A stretch of DNA of 64,000 nucleotides, from positions 18,022,723 to 18,086,722 of the forward strand of contig NC_134282.1 of NCBI RefSeq assembly GCF_949628215.1, written 5' to 3'. The notes beneath the pieces are model-generated. The model ran no database searches. It was not told where the DNA came from and saw nothing but the letters and a program-made list of their open reading frames with translations. This document shows, piece after piece, positions 47,101 through 60,388 of this stretch. Position numbers and translations under genes: made by a program. This stretch comes from Phalacrocorax aristotelis. Taxonomy: Eukaryota; Chordata; Aves; Suliformes; Phalacrocoracidae. The number at the start of each line of letters is the position of its first letter. Position 1 is the stretch's first letter.

Positions 47101-50100
47101 AAATCACACCATAACTATTTTGTAACCTTTTACCACTGACTTGTTGTAAATTTGCTAAATATTTTTTGTAAAATAGTCTGATATCCTTTGAGTCAGTTAG
47201 CCTGGGAATTTTTTCTTTTAGAGCATGGCTCATAGAGCTGAATTGCATTCAGTGAAACTTTACTGCTGACAGATTTGGATCTCATGCTTTCATTTGGCAA
47301 AATACGTTATTTTATGCAAGTAATTTTAAACTGATGGTTTAAGTTTAGCTTTAGACTGCAGTAGACATATAATTAGTTTCTTCAGTAGAAGAACCAGCAG
47401 TAAAGAATTAGTTACAGCAAACAGTGCAAATGATATAGCATGTGTTAAAAATAAAATTACATGGTAGCTAACGGAAAGGCTATAACTCAATTCAAGGGTT
47501 CTTCCCTCTTTAATAACTAATCAGGCTTGGATCTCATGGTTTCCAATGTTAGCTAAACAGCTTGAATGAATTGCAGTTGTGTGTTTAGCTGAAGTTATGG
47601 GCAATGCAGTCTGCTTTCTTCTTCATCTGCTGTGTCCTCCTCTCCAAAGTGGATGGGTGAAAACCCATTCACGTTAAAAGTGTCTTGGCAGTTAGACTTT
47701 ATCAGTGCATTAGAGTTAAAATATTGCGTTAGTTCGCTGTATTATACATCTTTAGAGAAGATGCAAAGGGTAATACATTGTGGTCTTTATATTGTTTTGC
47801 ATAATTTAGTACTTTTATATATATATACAGGAAGAGGGCTTTATTTTTCACTTTGAAGTCGCCAAAACTGTCCCTATAGTCCTTTACTTCAGTCTCGCTT
47901 ATGATTCCATACTACAAACTGCTGCTTTTACTGACAGAGCCCAGAAGTCTCCTTAGAGTGAGGAAAGTGTTTGTTCTTTTCTAGCTGGTAATGTTACCGA
48001 TCTGAAACCTAAAGTATTTACAGTCTAAATGTAGTTCAAGCACTCCAAAATGAGGATATGCCTAAAAAAATCCCACTTGCTACGCAGCCCGGGTGTTGGC
48101 TGCTGGAACATAGAGTTTTTGACCATAGTCTGTTTCTGTGCAGAGGGCAGCAGGATTAGCAAGCATCCATTCAATTCCCCCCCACCCCCCACCCATTGCT
48201 CAATTACCCATGGAAATTTTAGTCTCTCTATTCTGCTTATTGTTGAAAGTTAGCTCTGAATAAACAAATACGTTATTGTTGCCGTGGGCTTTTGGGTAGT
48301 GCTCCCTCCTGTTGAAAAGTTTTCAAACGCTATTTTTCATGTAATCTCTGAAGTGAGGCAGGGTGATGTTTCTGCATTTTAAATATATGAAGCTTGGGTT
48401 TGTAAAAAGTTTGAAAGCATTTGGTGATTTGAGGTAGCAAATTCAAGGCACTTAGGGTCTGAACATTTTGGCAACCCAGCTATCACCGGTTAAATTATTA
48501 TTGTTTTAAATGCAGTTCTTATTAACTTCAGATGCCTTGTTGACTCCTCAGGAGTACTGGAAATCAAGCCCAACATCTAGAGAAATGGAAATACGTGATT
48601 AATACTACTTTTGGAAAAATTAGTTTTGAAGACTTGCTTAGTATTATGAAGGAAATATATGGCACTGACAGAATGAATCCATTTTTCCAAAAGAGCATTC
48701 ACCAGCTTTCAGGTTAGCCATCCCTTTTTCTTTCTCCAATTCCCTGCTTTGTTCCCTAATGGTTTTTCAATATCCATCTCTTGCATAAGACAGTTACTGT
48801 GATCAGTCCTGATTCCACAGTAATTTCATCTTGTTTGAAGAAATCTACTTGAACAGAAAAACCTTGAAGAGGAACAAAAAGTAGTATGTGGTTGTTTAAT
48901 TAAAGACCTGTGGACAGTAGATATGCACAGGAAATGTGCAATTAAAAGTTACATGGACATCTTTGATTATAGACTCTACTGTCTGTGTGCTTGATTTTTC
49001 AGTCTTAAGGTTTTTAACTGAGTTTTCTGTGTTGGACTCAGAAAATATCACGGCCCTTTTCAGGTGACTTTTTTAATGCTGAGTTCTAAATTCAGGCTGA
49101 ATTTCTAGATTCAATCATGTAGAATCACGCTGCTATCCGTGTGACTCATCAGCACAGTTCAAACTTTGATGTCCATCAGGTTTCTCTTATCTGAGTCAAT
49201 AAAGTAGCAGCAGGTTGTCATTCCCTGGGACCTGTTTGTAGAGTGGGAAGCTCTGCCTCTGAGTTGTGTAGGTGTTTGAGAGCAGAGGTTCCTCTGTGTG
49301 TTCCATGTCATGTGTCTTCCCTGCAATATGTTGTCATCTCAGTTCTGTCTCTTCTGTCCCCATTTTATTTTTTTCCCACGTCCTTCAGCCCAGCTTCTGT
49401 GCCTTAGCCTTTTATTCTTTCCTTGTTAATCTTGCCCTCTGTCTCAAATGCCTCTCTCATTGCTGACTCCAGTCTTCTCATTCAATTTTTTAGCATGATA
49501 AAAAGAGGAATAATTGGTATCTGAATGGTTGGTAGAAAATTGCTTTTAAATCCAAAGAGGACATTAATTTGAAGGTGCTGATGAGACAAGTAGTAATTTA
49601 AACCTGCTTAACTCATTATTACTATTATTTATGGCTATATGTGTATTGCCTCTTAGTTCAGTCATAGCCTAAGGCTTGTACTGGTCTTTGAGTTGGTGTC
49701 ATACATGCTGTTCTCTAGGAGTAAGAGAGTCATTGAGTGCAATAATAGCAGGACAATTAGGTGCTTGTCATTACATTGACTCCAAGCTCAGCTATGGAAT
49801 AAATGTTTTTGTAGAGAGCCATGACTGAATGTGGTTATAAGCCATAAAATATCTGCTACTTCCTTTTATTCTGCTAGCTTGCCGAGGGGCGGGTAGATTT
49901 TTGCTTAGCAGGGTGAAAAAAATTATCTTTGGAACCCATCTATGCCAAAACAGCAGATTGATCATTTGAGCTGTAAATGTGTTGCAAAATATTCAAGTAT
50001 TATATATTGCATGGCTCTGTCCTGATGCCATGCAAGTCATACCCCATCGTTCAGGGATGCCTGTGTGTCAGAAGATTGTTAAAATTACCGTTAAAAGTTA

Positions 50101-50594
50101 ATGTTAGAAGGAAAGCCTAGAAGCTTCATTGTTGATACCCTTCACTGGTGATTAAATGCTAGCTTTTCATTCTGAACATGGTGAAGGAAATTTCCTTGGA
50201 GAATACTACGCCCACCACCACCACTGGTACTATTCAATCTGTCTTGTAGTTCATGTTCTCCTTTGAAAACACCTTTTTTTAAAATCATCTTTTGGAATTG
50301 AATTTTCTATTTAAAGGTTTTGTCACATCATTTATCCTGAGACGCTATTTAACTGCAAATTTCTTACTATGACCAACTTAACCTCTTCCTGAGGTATCAC
50401 ATCCTTCTTTCTCTTGGCTAATTGATATGGTGAATGTTAGCAAATTATGTTGAGCAAGAGATTTATACTCTCTTCACGTAGAGTAAGGAGGACAGTTTTC
50501 TATTCAAAAACACTCTTTTTACAGTCTGTTACTGTTTACCTGAAGGCTTATTTGTACTACCAGAGATATACTTTTAAGAATATTAATGTGCTTA

Positions 50595-50640
50595 TTAAAA
50601 AACAAAACAAACAAAAAAAATCCCAAACCCAACCAAACCT
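50595..50640. repeat. A-rich tract ending CCCAAACCCAACCAAACC
   Basis: AAAACAAAACAAACAAAAAA followed by a C/A tract, in LRCH3 intron 1. Confidence 0.75.
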
Positions 50641-53600
50641 TAATATGAAGCTAAAGCCATACTTTCTCTCCAACTTGGCTTGTTGTAATCTGAAGGATTA
50701 ATTTTTTCCCAGGGCTATACTTTAAGATACCAAGAATGTGAGGGGTTACAAAAACACACCTGTATTGTAATTATGTTGAGAACTTTATTGATTGTGATAT
50801 GCCATATTTTTTACAGATTTAACTTTCTGTGCTTTTTCCATATCATTACATTCATCACAAGTTCAAGCATGCAGATGGCTATGATCGCGTTGAATAAATA
50901 TGAAAAATTTTAAGTACGAATAAAGTGTGGTACAAAGTACTTGTATCCTAGATCTGAAACTTATATTTTGTTTTTGAGGATACTTTTGTGTCTCTAAACA
51001 CCTCTACATACCATGTTTTCTAAAACTTTGTCTTTCAAATATTGAAAATACCTTGGCAATACTATATTACACATGTCAAAGCTTGATTGCTCTCTTTGCT
51101 TTTTTTTCAAAAGAGCATTTTTGTTACTTAATGCAAGGATCCCTTCCAGTTCGTAGAATTTAATCTAGAGCAGGGTATTAAAGTACTAATAATCAATCTT
51201 TAAACATGGCTTTCCATGGCAGAAATCTCTATTCCTTATGAAATTAACATGCTTCATGTTTTTCTTGAGTGTAATTTTTTCTGCACTATAACATTCTATT
51301 CAAATTGCTGTTGGGGAACATGTAAGAGAGTTGTGGTTACTACTGTTAGTTAAGGAGTACACAGCACTTCAACAAGGCAAGGCACAACAGAAGTGGCACT
51401 TTTTTCCCCCTTCATATTTCTAGTGCATTTGATTTGGGTGTGAATTATGTAACTGCGTATGACAGAAGTAACCATTTAATCATCTGTCATCTCTGCTTTC
51501 ACAAATAGATGCTAAAATGAGGAGTGCATCTGTTAATCCGTTCTTTGTGTCAGCATTACTGCAGTGTAATTTCTATTCACAGTGGCTGTAGTGCTGCTTC
51601 AGAATGTGGTTAAGAAATAATTCTGTGGAAGTTCCATTTTGATAACATCAGTTTGAGACTAGACTACTTAAATGGATTTTTCACATTTAAATAAAATTGA
51701 AATATTATTCAGTTCATATTCCTTTTTCTTAAAACACATTTTTCCTCTTTGAGTATGTAAAACAGGAGGTAAAAATATGTATTTTCCTCAATAATGCAGT
51801 TGTTGGCACAGTGCTGCCAGATTTGCAGTATTTAAATGGAAAAATAATTTTACCGTTTTGATAACCACTGTTATTATTTCTATGTAATTAGATTTTCAGA
51901 GAGTAATGTGATTTTTAAAAAATTATGTTTTATTTTGAATATGTAATAAATGGAAATAAAAGTGGTTTTTTGGAAGTGTGCATTGCAAGCTGTATGAGCA
52001 GATTCTGGGATAACTTGAATGAGGTGTGGTCCCTTCTGTTTTGGGGAAGGGATTTCCTCTTCTAATGAATGACTACAACACTTGTCTCCAGGGCTTTCTC
52101 AGTATAGTAATGAGAAATGTATCTGATACCTGACAATTGTTGGGGATTACAAAAGCAAACAAACAAACAGACTAGAGTAGAATTGTGAGAATTTCTCTTT
52201 GCTTCTGCATGGCACCAATGCCATGCAGCGCAAGAGGCAGAGAGGATCTGTCTAGAGGCTGCCATGGCCACTGCTCCACTCTTGGAGAAGCAGTTCATAC
52301 TTCTGTTTTTCTCAGCTGGGGATATTTCAGTCTGCTGAACACTGTTTTTTAGTCATATTGGAAGAAAATATGTTCATACTTAAAATAAACGACGCTTCTT
52401 AGATTCACCTGTTTTATTTGCATTCTCTGTTTTTGACCTTAAAGAAGTCCTTCTACCACTGCTTTTCCTATCTCTTTGCATCTTGCTTTCCCTAATTTGT
52501 GTGGTACATCCTGCTTCCTTGCTGTTTGCATGGTGATATATGCTTATGTCAGGGACATTTATCGAACAACTTATTTGTTATATCATTCCACTTCTCAGGC
52601 AAAGTCATGTAATTTTAAAGATAGAAAACACAGTTTGTGCTCCATGAAGAGAGGGAGAAAAGAGAAATCATAAGCCATCCATCTTATTTCAGGAAATTGA
52701 GTTTAATTTCAAGTTTCATATTGCACATAGACTAAATTTGTGGAGGCTTTTTATATGCCTTTGTATCTTGTTTCCATGCCAGTTGATTTGAAACTGTGTT
52801 AGTACATTATGTAATCTCATAAAGTTGCGTGTTGTGCAGGAATGACAGTACTTGGGAGGAGCTGGGGATATTAACAGTTGTGAAGCTGGAGACATCCTTG
52901 TTGATAAGCAAAAATAGTTTGTGGTGTTCTAGAGATCTTGATTCATAAAACAGTCAGCCTACCTCTGACAGGTAGCATCTTCCATGATGAGAAAGAAGAT
53001 TAATGAACAAGAGTGTAATACATGTGTGCGTGCATATTAAATTGTAAATGTAACTTTAATTTTGCTTCACACTTGTAGCATCAGTATAACTTCACTGTAA
53101 TAAACTTTATTTCACTCCAGCTGTTAAAGAGCTTTCTTCATGTTACTTTCCATGTGACAACTTTTCCATGTAGTTCTTGTGGCGGAAGAGTAATTCCTGC
53201 TGTGTTGGTTTTAACTTTTTCAGGGGATGTCAAACTCGAGTGGCAAATTCTCATTTACCAAATTTTTAGTTAGTTTATGGCATCTTGCTTACGATCACTG
53301 CCACTCTTGTGATCTTACTCTGCATCAGTGAAATGCAGTGCTCTATTTCTTTTATGTAGTATTTCCTGTCACAATTGTAACGGCTGTTTCTTCTTTGGCT
53401 GTAGTTACAGTTTGAGAGATGGGGAAATTCTTGTTTGTAAAGGATGTTAAATATTAGGTGAAATGCAAACTCAAATGGTTTTATTTTCAAATATATTTTA
53501 CGGTGAGACTTTTCACAAGTTTCTCATTCTTGCTTTATAGTAGCCTGAAGAGTTTTATTTTACTTCTGTTAGAAGTATAGATGCATTTCTATCCTTCTAG

Positions 53601-56600
53601 TGATCTCCGGATAGATTTTCTTCCTCATCTTGTACTTGTAGTAACGAGATCAATATTGTTTTCAGGGCAGGAGAAATATTTGGTGCTGTCACTATTTTTA
53701 ATGCTTGATCATCATTTTTCCTTTTGTATAAACTTCAAATGTCCTGCTTGACTCACATTTTCCTACCCTTACTGCTTCCCTTTGGCTGATCACTTCCATA
53801 TTTATACTGAAGCTAAATTAATCTTTTAATGCTGTGCAGTTTTTTTAATGTCTGTAAAAAATTGCATATTGGGGCAATTATTTGCAATGTATAACCCTTC
53901 CATTTTGCTGTGTGATTCATTGGCTTATCCTTTGCTATTAAGTGGAAATCAAATTTGCATTTTCAGGACTCTCAAGCTATCCAGTACCCTTGCTGCATCA
54001 AAGCCTTTCTATCTCCCCGCTCCTCTGTGCAGACTTCTGAAAGCTGTTGAAGTTTAATTATTTCCATTAAGTCCCTTGATTAAAATCCAGGGAGTGATCG
54101 TTTCAGTGGGACTATATTCTGTGGTTTGGGGTTGGATTTGTTTGGGATTTTTTTGCAGTGCTGGAACTACTAGTTTACCTGCTTTTTCACCTAAGTTGAA
54201 GACCATTGTCCCTCTTTTTACCCAAGCCTGTTATCCTAGTGAGGTTTTGGGACAGATAAATGACTGAATAAATACTAAATGTATGTTTTTAACAATGCTC
54301 GTAATTTTTCATAGGAAAAAATACTAGATGGATCCAAATGTTTGCACATGGACTTAAAATCTGGCAGTAGTTCTAGCTCCATTTTCAAGGCTTTTTAAAT
54401 ATCTTTTGCTTTAAAATGAATTTTTTTTAAGTCGATTTGTTTAGTTGGGTAATTCCTTTTGTACCTGAGGAAACTTTATCTGGGGGAGTTGGGGATGAGT
54501 TCATTTACTGCACACTTCCCCTGGCTGCTAACTTCGTGAAGCACTCGTGTAAAACGAAACTCTGCTCTGCTGGAACACGGTCAGGTATTTCATAAGCAGT
54601 CGGCAGAAGGCAGGGTGTCATGTTGCTGAGGAGCACTAACATGCTTTCATACGTTTCGAGTGTCTTGCTTGTACCCATGTGTTACCGTGTACAAAGCAGT
54701 TTCTCTGTAATTTTGAGATTCTTCCATTTGGATTTTTTTCCCATTTGAAAATGAACACTTTTTTAGTAAGGTTTTTTTTTTCATTTGTGGAGCTCTAAAA
54801 ATACTAGCAGTTAAAACAGTCATTATGAAATGGAATAATGGAGATTTCTGGAAGTGGAATTATCATCTTTGTTGTTGTGCAGTGTGGGCAGCCACCATGC
54901 AGCTTTTCTTCTGTGACTCAATGTTTGTCAAGAATTCATCTAGCAAGGCAAAAAGCTTTCATTCTCCTTTTTCTCCGGCTCAATGTGATTTGTACTGAGC
55001 TGGTATAGAGTTGCATATGTACAAAACTGATGTTTCTCAGAAGGAGCTGGAGGGGTAGAGCCAACCAGCCAAAAACTTTCAGTGTCTACTGTGGTTTGAG
55101 ATTAATTTCCATCATGGCCTCCTAATAAGAGCAATGTTTACTGTTAAACCTCAACTTAAGCATTTTCCTGAACAGGGATGGATTTGGTTTTGTTTTGGGG
55201 AAAGAAAAAAAAACCCTATTTTCAGTTCTAGTTGGATCAGTTGGATTTTACTTTGTCTGTTTGCTGCCAGGGATACATAATGTGTATCTTTTTGTGAAAA
55301 GATGTATACAATTCACCTCAAATATTAATCTGAGAATGTAACAATCATTTTGACAGCCTTGTTACTAGATTTTAGCAAGCTTAGCTTTAAAAAAGTGACG
55401 ATGTCTGAAATTGTGACTGCCAGTTCCGTAGTCCTTGATCCCTGCTAATGTCTGTATGGTGTGTTTTTGACTCAAGGTGACTTTTATGGTTTCCAGATTC
55501 AAAATTTATTTCATATTATGAGCATATGTTTTGGCAATTGCTGTCATTTATCTCCTCATTTGGCTGCGCTCTCTGTTTGATATGGGATATTTTCCATACA
55601 TATCCTATACTGTTGTTTTATTTCTTGACGCTAAAATGGCCTGTACTGCACAGATGACTTGGTAAGACTCCAGCTCTTTTTCTAGAATTCTGGCAATAAT
55701 TGTCCTATTGAAAATTGCAACGCTGCTTGTGTAAAGTGTAACAGACTTTTTTTGTTAGGGATGATGTCAGCGTCAGAGATGGCCTCAAGGAGTCATTAAA
55801 AGAACATAGGACTTTTGACTGTTAGACTTTATTGACTTTCCTCCTCAATAAAATACCGTTCTGCTGAAGACAGATTAGTGTCTGCAATGGTATGAGACAT
55901 ATTTGGTGACCTTACTGTGTAGTCTGATGAAGCTGTATCTAAGTGCCGTAAATACAGAGGCACTTTATTAAGAGCTTCAGAGAAACGTAGTAATAAGAGG
56001 GATAAAATTTTATCGAAATGCTTGCCTTTCTGTGAAAGTAATTGGCCTTTTTATGTGAAATTACTCACTTTACTTTTTAGGATCTTTGAATTTTCTGTTC
56101 TGGTTTGAGCTGGTTTGTTTCTAACTCTCCACTTAAGACATTCTGAAATGTATTCACATCTAAAATATTTTTCTTTATGGTCTGTCTATCTATTGCTAAC
56201 TTTATTATATCATTCTGCTTAAACTGTCTGTGGAAAAAAAAGGAGTAAGGCGATATATTTTGAACTGATTGGTGAAATATATATGGGGAATACGCTGAAC
56301 TAGCGTGATACTGCAGCTGTTATATTAGCTGACATATTTATATGTGAAAATACTTGGAGAATTTTATGTACAGCATTAAGATAAAATGAAGTCATTGCTA
56401 GCTTTTAGTAAAATAAATAGATGAATGGTGGAAATATGAAGCCTTTGTTGGTTGCATTTTACATTTCCAGCCCTCCTGACTGACCTGTTCCTGCCTTTAT
56501 TCTGTGCCAGGTCTCCTTCCCCAAGTTACAGTTTAGTTGCAGAGCCGTTGGAATTGCTTAATGTATGAGACAATTTATGATACAAATTAAAGCCAGAGCA

Positions 56601-58826
56601 GAACATTAAGCAAAGTGCAGTAACATACAATCTTCCTCACTGGTAGTCTCTTCAGGTAGAACTCCCCATAGCTATGAATAGATTGTTGAGGGTGATTTAA
56701 CAACGTAGTAGGTGTACTTGGAGTGCCTAAGCTGGTTGTGGGAGTGCCAGCTTGGAGAGTGTAAATTTATTCAAAAGGTATTGCGCTGCCATACAGGGGT
56801 TTTCTAGCCTGGCTCAGTGCTACCTAGGAGGTCTTGATACTCTTCTATCAGCAGTGTCGTTACTTATCATTGTACACTATCTGCATTATGTTTTATATTA
56901 ACCTGTGGTATTGCTTTATCCATGTTATCTGACCCTTCCTTTCCCCTTCTTTTCTGAATGACTGAACGGTGACTATGGATTTTGAAATATAGGCTCTGGT
57001 GTCTAGCATAGTCTCTTAGAGCCTAATCATGAAATGGAGGAACTAAGATCATTTTTTTCCTGTCTTTTTTGTGAAGAGAAGTTGTATGTGCAGTATAGTT
57101 TCTTGGCAAGAGTCTTCTCTCTTTTATGTAGCTTGTTTTGTGCGTGGTGCCTTATGTACATACTGCATGCTACAGGTTTTCCATGTAAAAATGGAAAGGT
57201 GAGACAAATGGAATTGAAGGAGATGAAAATGTGTATGAAGACCTTCAAGCTCTCTGAGTTCTTACTCTCCAGTCTCTGGACCATAAGAAAAACGTGTTTC
57301 TTTAAATTCATAGAAGTAAGGAAATGAAAAGTTGCCAACTAGAACACACAGCCTCCTCTCCTCTCTTAACGAGCAAATGTCATCCCATTACAACACTAGC
57401 TCAGCCCTCTGGTCTGGAGGTGGCAGCTTGCATTGTGTCCTGTACTGAAGTATATTTTTCAATACAGCTTACCGTGATGTGAGAACAAGTTTTATAACGA
57501 CAATAGCACACTTTTTAATTAAAAACAAGATTAAAAAATTTAAGTGATTTGACTTTTAGATTCAGCATGCCAACTCCGGTCTGCAAAAGAATGTCTTCAA
57601 CTGAGCTTTAATGAAGCGTGAGGATGGTTTGAGGAGACATTGTCACCGCAGGCTGAAGTAGTTGCAGCCCTTTGCCACATTAACTCCTGTGCCTGTGCAG
57701 CAGCTATCTCTCCTCCGCGCTGTAAACCAGACCACTAAGAACAAGTTACTGTAAGTTATGAAGTGACAACCAGGTTACGTCCGTCCCTGTGAAAGTGAGA
57801 AGTTATACTCAAGACTTGAGTCATCAGTTGTCTTGACGTATTCATGAGAAAGTGATGTAAAAGAAAATCAGAAATTGTTTCCTGACTGGGGAAGAGAGTC
57901 CGTAGAAGGGAGCTATGTCTTTCCGAAATAGTATGAGACAAGACCAGCGCAAGCGTGTGGGAAGCAAAAATAGTGGAAAGCACTGATGCTTTCAGTGGGA
58001 GTATGTCCATTTACTGGTATTCATTCTCCGTGATCCTGAGTGTGAGAACTGAGAAAAACAGATGTCTTAAAAATAAAAACAGATGAGGAAGAAATACAGG
58101 AGGAGAGAGAAATTTCATGTTGTATATGCTGGGACTGAAGGCCTTAATCAAAGCAGCAAATCTGAACTGTGTAATGATTCTAAGTAGTGGTATTGCAGCA
58201 AAACATTTACAAAATGAGCTTAGTCTCCTTTGTTTTAGCTGGATGGTTGCTAAATGCTAGAAGAAAATAGAATGCTTAAGTAATGAGGACTTTGATTCAA
58301 TTCGAAGTACTGTCTGCTTGGAAAATGCTGATTAAATAATTTCTTTCAAAAATTGCTTTCTTTCTCTCCCTCCCGCCTCTTTCTAAACCTTCTTGTAAAG
58401 GCAAGGCTTCAACTTGTTTGTCAATGTGCAGATAACACCTACTTTAAGGAGACTGTGCTGCCCAAGGAAGTCACTGCCCTTGATATATCTGCTAGAGATA
58501 CAGTTCCTGTAAGTCCTCTCCCTGTTAGCTTCAGGCAAAATTTGCAAGAGTAGTTTAAACAACTTAAAAAATCATGTGAGCTAACTTGACTTTTTTTCTG
58601 CCTGATGTGGATTGGGAAATGCTCACACAAGTGTTGCGGAATTGGTAGCTTACAGCAGAGGGCTGATAGGGAGTATCCAATTGAGGTGTCAATTTTACAC
58701 CAGTATCATTGGATCCCGGAGGGTGTATCTCCAAGGCTTTCAGGTACCATTTTAAATTGTCTTAGTTAAACTAGTATAAAAGGCTAGATATACAGAGACA
58801 TACAGGTTTCATGCTTTGATTTGACC

Positions 58827-58860
58827 TTTTTTTTTCTTTTTTTCCCCTTTTTTTTTTTTT
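58827..58860. repeat. Long polypyrimidine tract
   Basis: 34 bases of T with a few C, ending directly in AG. It resembles a splice acceptor, but what follows is in-frame stop for LRCH3, so it is listed as a simple repeat. Confidence 0.8.
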
Positions 58861-59276
58861 AGTTTAAAGTCAACAAGGAGTGGGTTTGGGTCAAACCAAA
58901 ATAGCCTCCTTTAAACCAGGTTTATCAATGAAGGGGTATTGCCTTACCAACTTTGCCCATGTCATCCAAAGGCTGCTTTACCTGGAGATAAATACTGTAT
59001 GTATGTTTTGCGCAACAAAAAAAAGAGGGACCTGCAGTGCAGCCCACCAGTGAGGAACTGAACTTCCCCAATTTAACCAGACTTGGGAGCTGGAGACTCT
59101 GGTTTATTTCCTCAGTGTTAGATCTCTTGCAACATTGCTTCTCCAACTTTCACTTACTTTAGTTTGTTTGGCTTTAAGTTTTAAGGTTGTTTGAAAGAGA
59201 AGCATGATTATGATGTTGGCTGGATGCCCAAGTTTAGTGAGGAAACAGAATGAAATTGCTGGAAGAGAGAAGATTG

Positions 59277-59311
59277 GGGTGTGTGTGGGGGTGTGTGTGT
59301 GTGCGTGGTGG
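59277..59311. repeat. GT-rich microsatellite
   Basis: GGGGTGTGTGTGGGGGTGTG followed by TGTGTGTGCGTGG, in LRCH3 intron 1. Confidence 0.9.
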
Positions 59312-60330
59312 TATGTACCAGAAGTTGGAAGTAGAGCATATGTAAAAGCTTCTTAAACTCCAAACCCCATAGGAAAGGGTTAGAATTAATCCTTATTTTC
59401 CAACATGGATAAACAGTTCCATTTTGCATAATCTCTGCTGTAGCAGTGCATGCAGTTGCAGTTTGTGTTCTGTCTGTAGCCTGTCCCATTGTTTACTGAC
59501 CAGTCATAAGGCTCAGCTGCTAGGTCATTTGACTTCCTTCATCATGCCTCCCTTTTGAAGCCACTGATTTCTGCTCCCTGCTCACGTGAAAAGTGGTTGC
59601 ATCTCATTCCTGAAGTGTTTGCTTTACTCCACCATGTGCTATCCTTAAAATATCACACTGTGTATGCAGGTACATATCTGTAATGAGTAAAACCTGGGAC
59701 TAAATCCCTGATCATAACCCTTTGTTTGCTACTCTGTGTTTTATTAGAAGAGTGTGTGTGTATTAAGGAACCAGAAAAAGTGCAGTTTAATGTTTGTTAT
59801 CAACCAGCTAGTCCAAATCCCAGCTACTGTCAAAAGTCACGGTCCCTCTCTTCCCTACACATGCAGCCACACATTCTCATCCTCTCTCTTATATTGATGT
59901 TAGAGATTACACAACTGCGGTATGAATCAGATCATGCCTCAGAAGGGCTGAAAACTATTTGTGGCTTTGGTTTTTTGCAAGATTTGTTCTCAGTAATGAG
60001 ACCCAACTGGCTGTGTGGCTGCACAATCAGGAGTGCTGGCACAAGGGAGGGGATGATGATAAATGGCCAGTAAGTAATTGTTCCCTGGCTTAGAGTGACT
60101 GACTGTGAAGCTAGGTTCTCCATTGAAAAATTAATAAATAATGCTTGACATAAGTTTGAATAATTGGGCTACTGATTTTCCTGCTCTAGGGCCAACTAGA
60201 GGAAAAGCAACTGGAGTTGATGGAATATTAAGAGTTCTCAGTTCCTTGCTGGGACTGGAGCTTGTCACTCTTGCCTGTTCTCCAGTAACCACACACAGTA
60301 ACTGTATAATGGTATTCTATAGTTTCCTCT

Positions 60331-60388
60331 AGTTTTTGGTTGGGGTTTTTGTTTGTTTGTTTTTTGTTTGGTTGTTTTTTTTACATTT
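60331..60388. repeat. T/G-rich low-complexity tract
   Basis: Runs of GTTTTTGGTTGGGG and GTTTGTTTGTTTTTTG; the plus-strand mirror of the A/C tracts at 42593 and 50595. Confidence 0.75.

Noticed and set aside
57027-57338. Overlapping sense and antisense frames of about 100 codons
   Set aside because: Mutually overlapping on opposite strands in an intron, with low-complexity hydrophobic content; expected by chance in 23 kb.
58827-58900. Possible LRCH3 exon 2 after a long pyrimidine tract and AG
   Set aside because: Joined to exon 1 the phase gives GTT TAA, an immediate stop, and no leucine-rich repeat follows.
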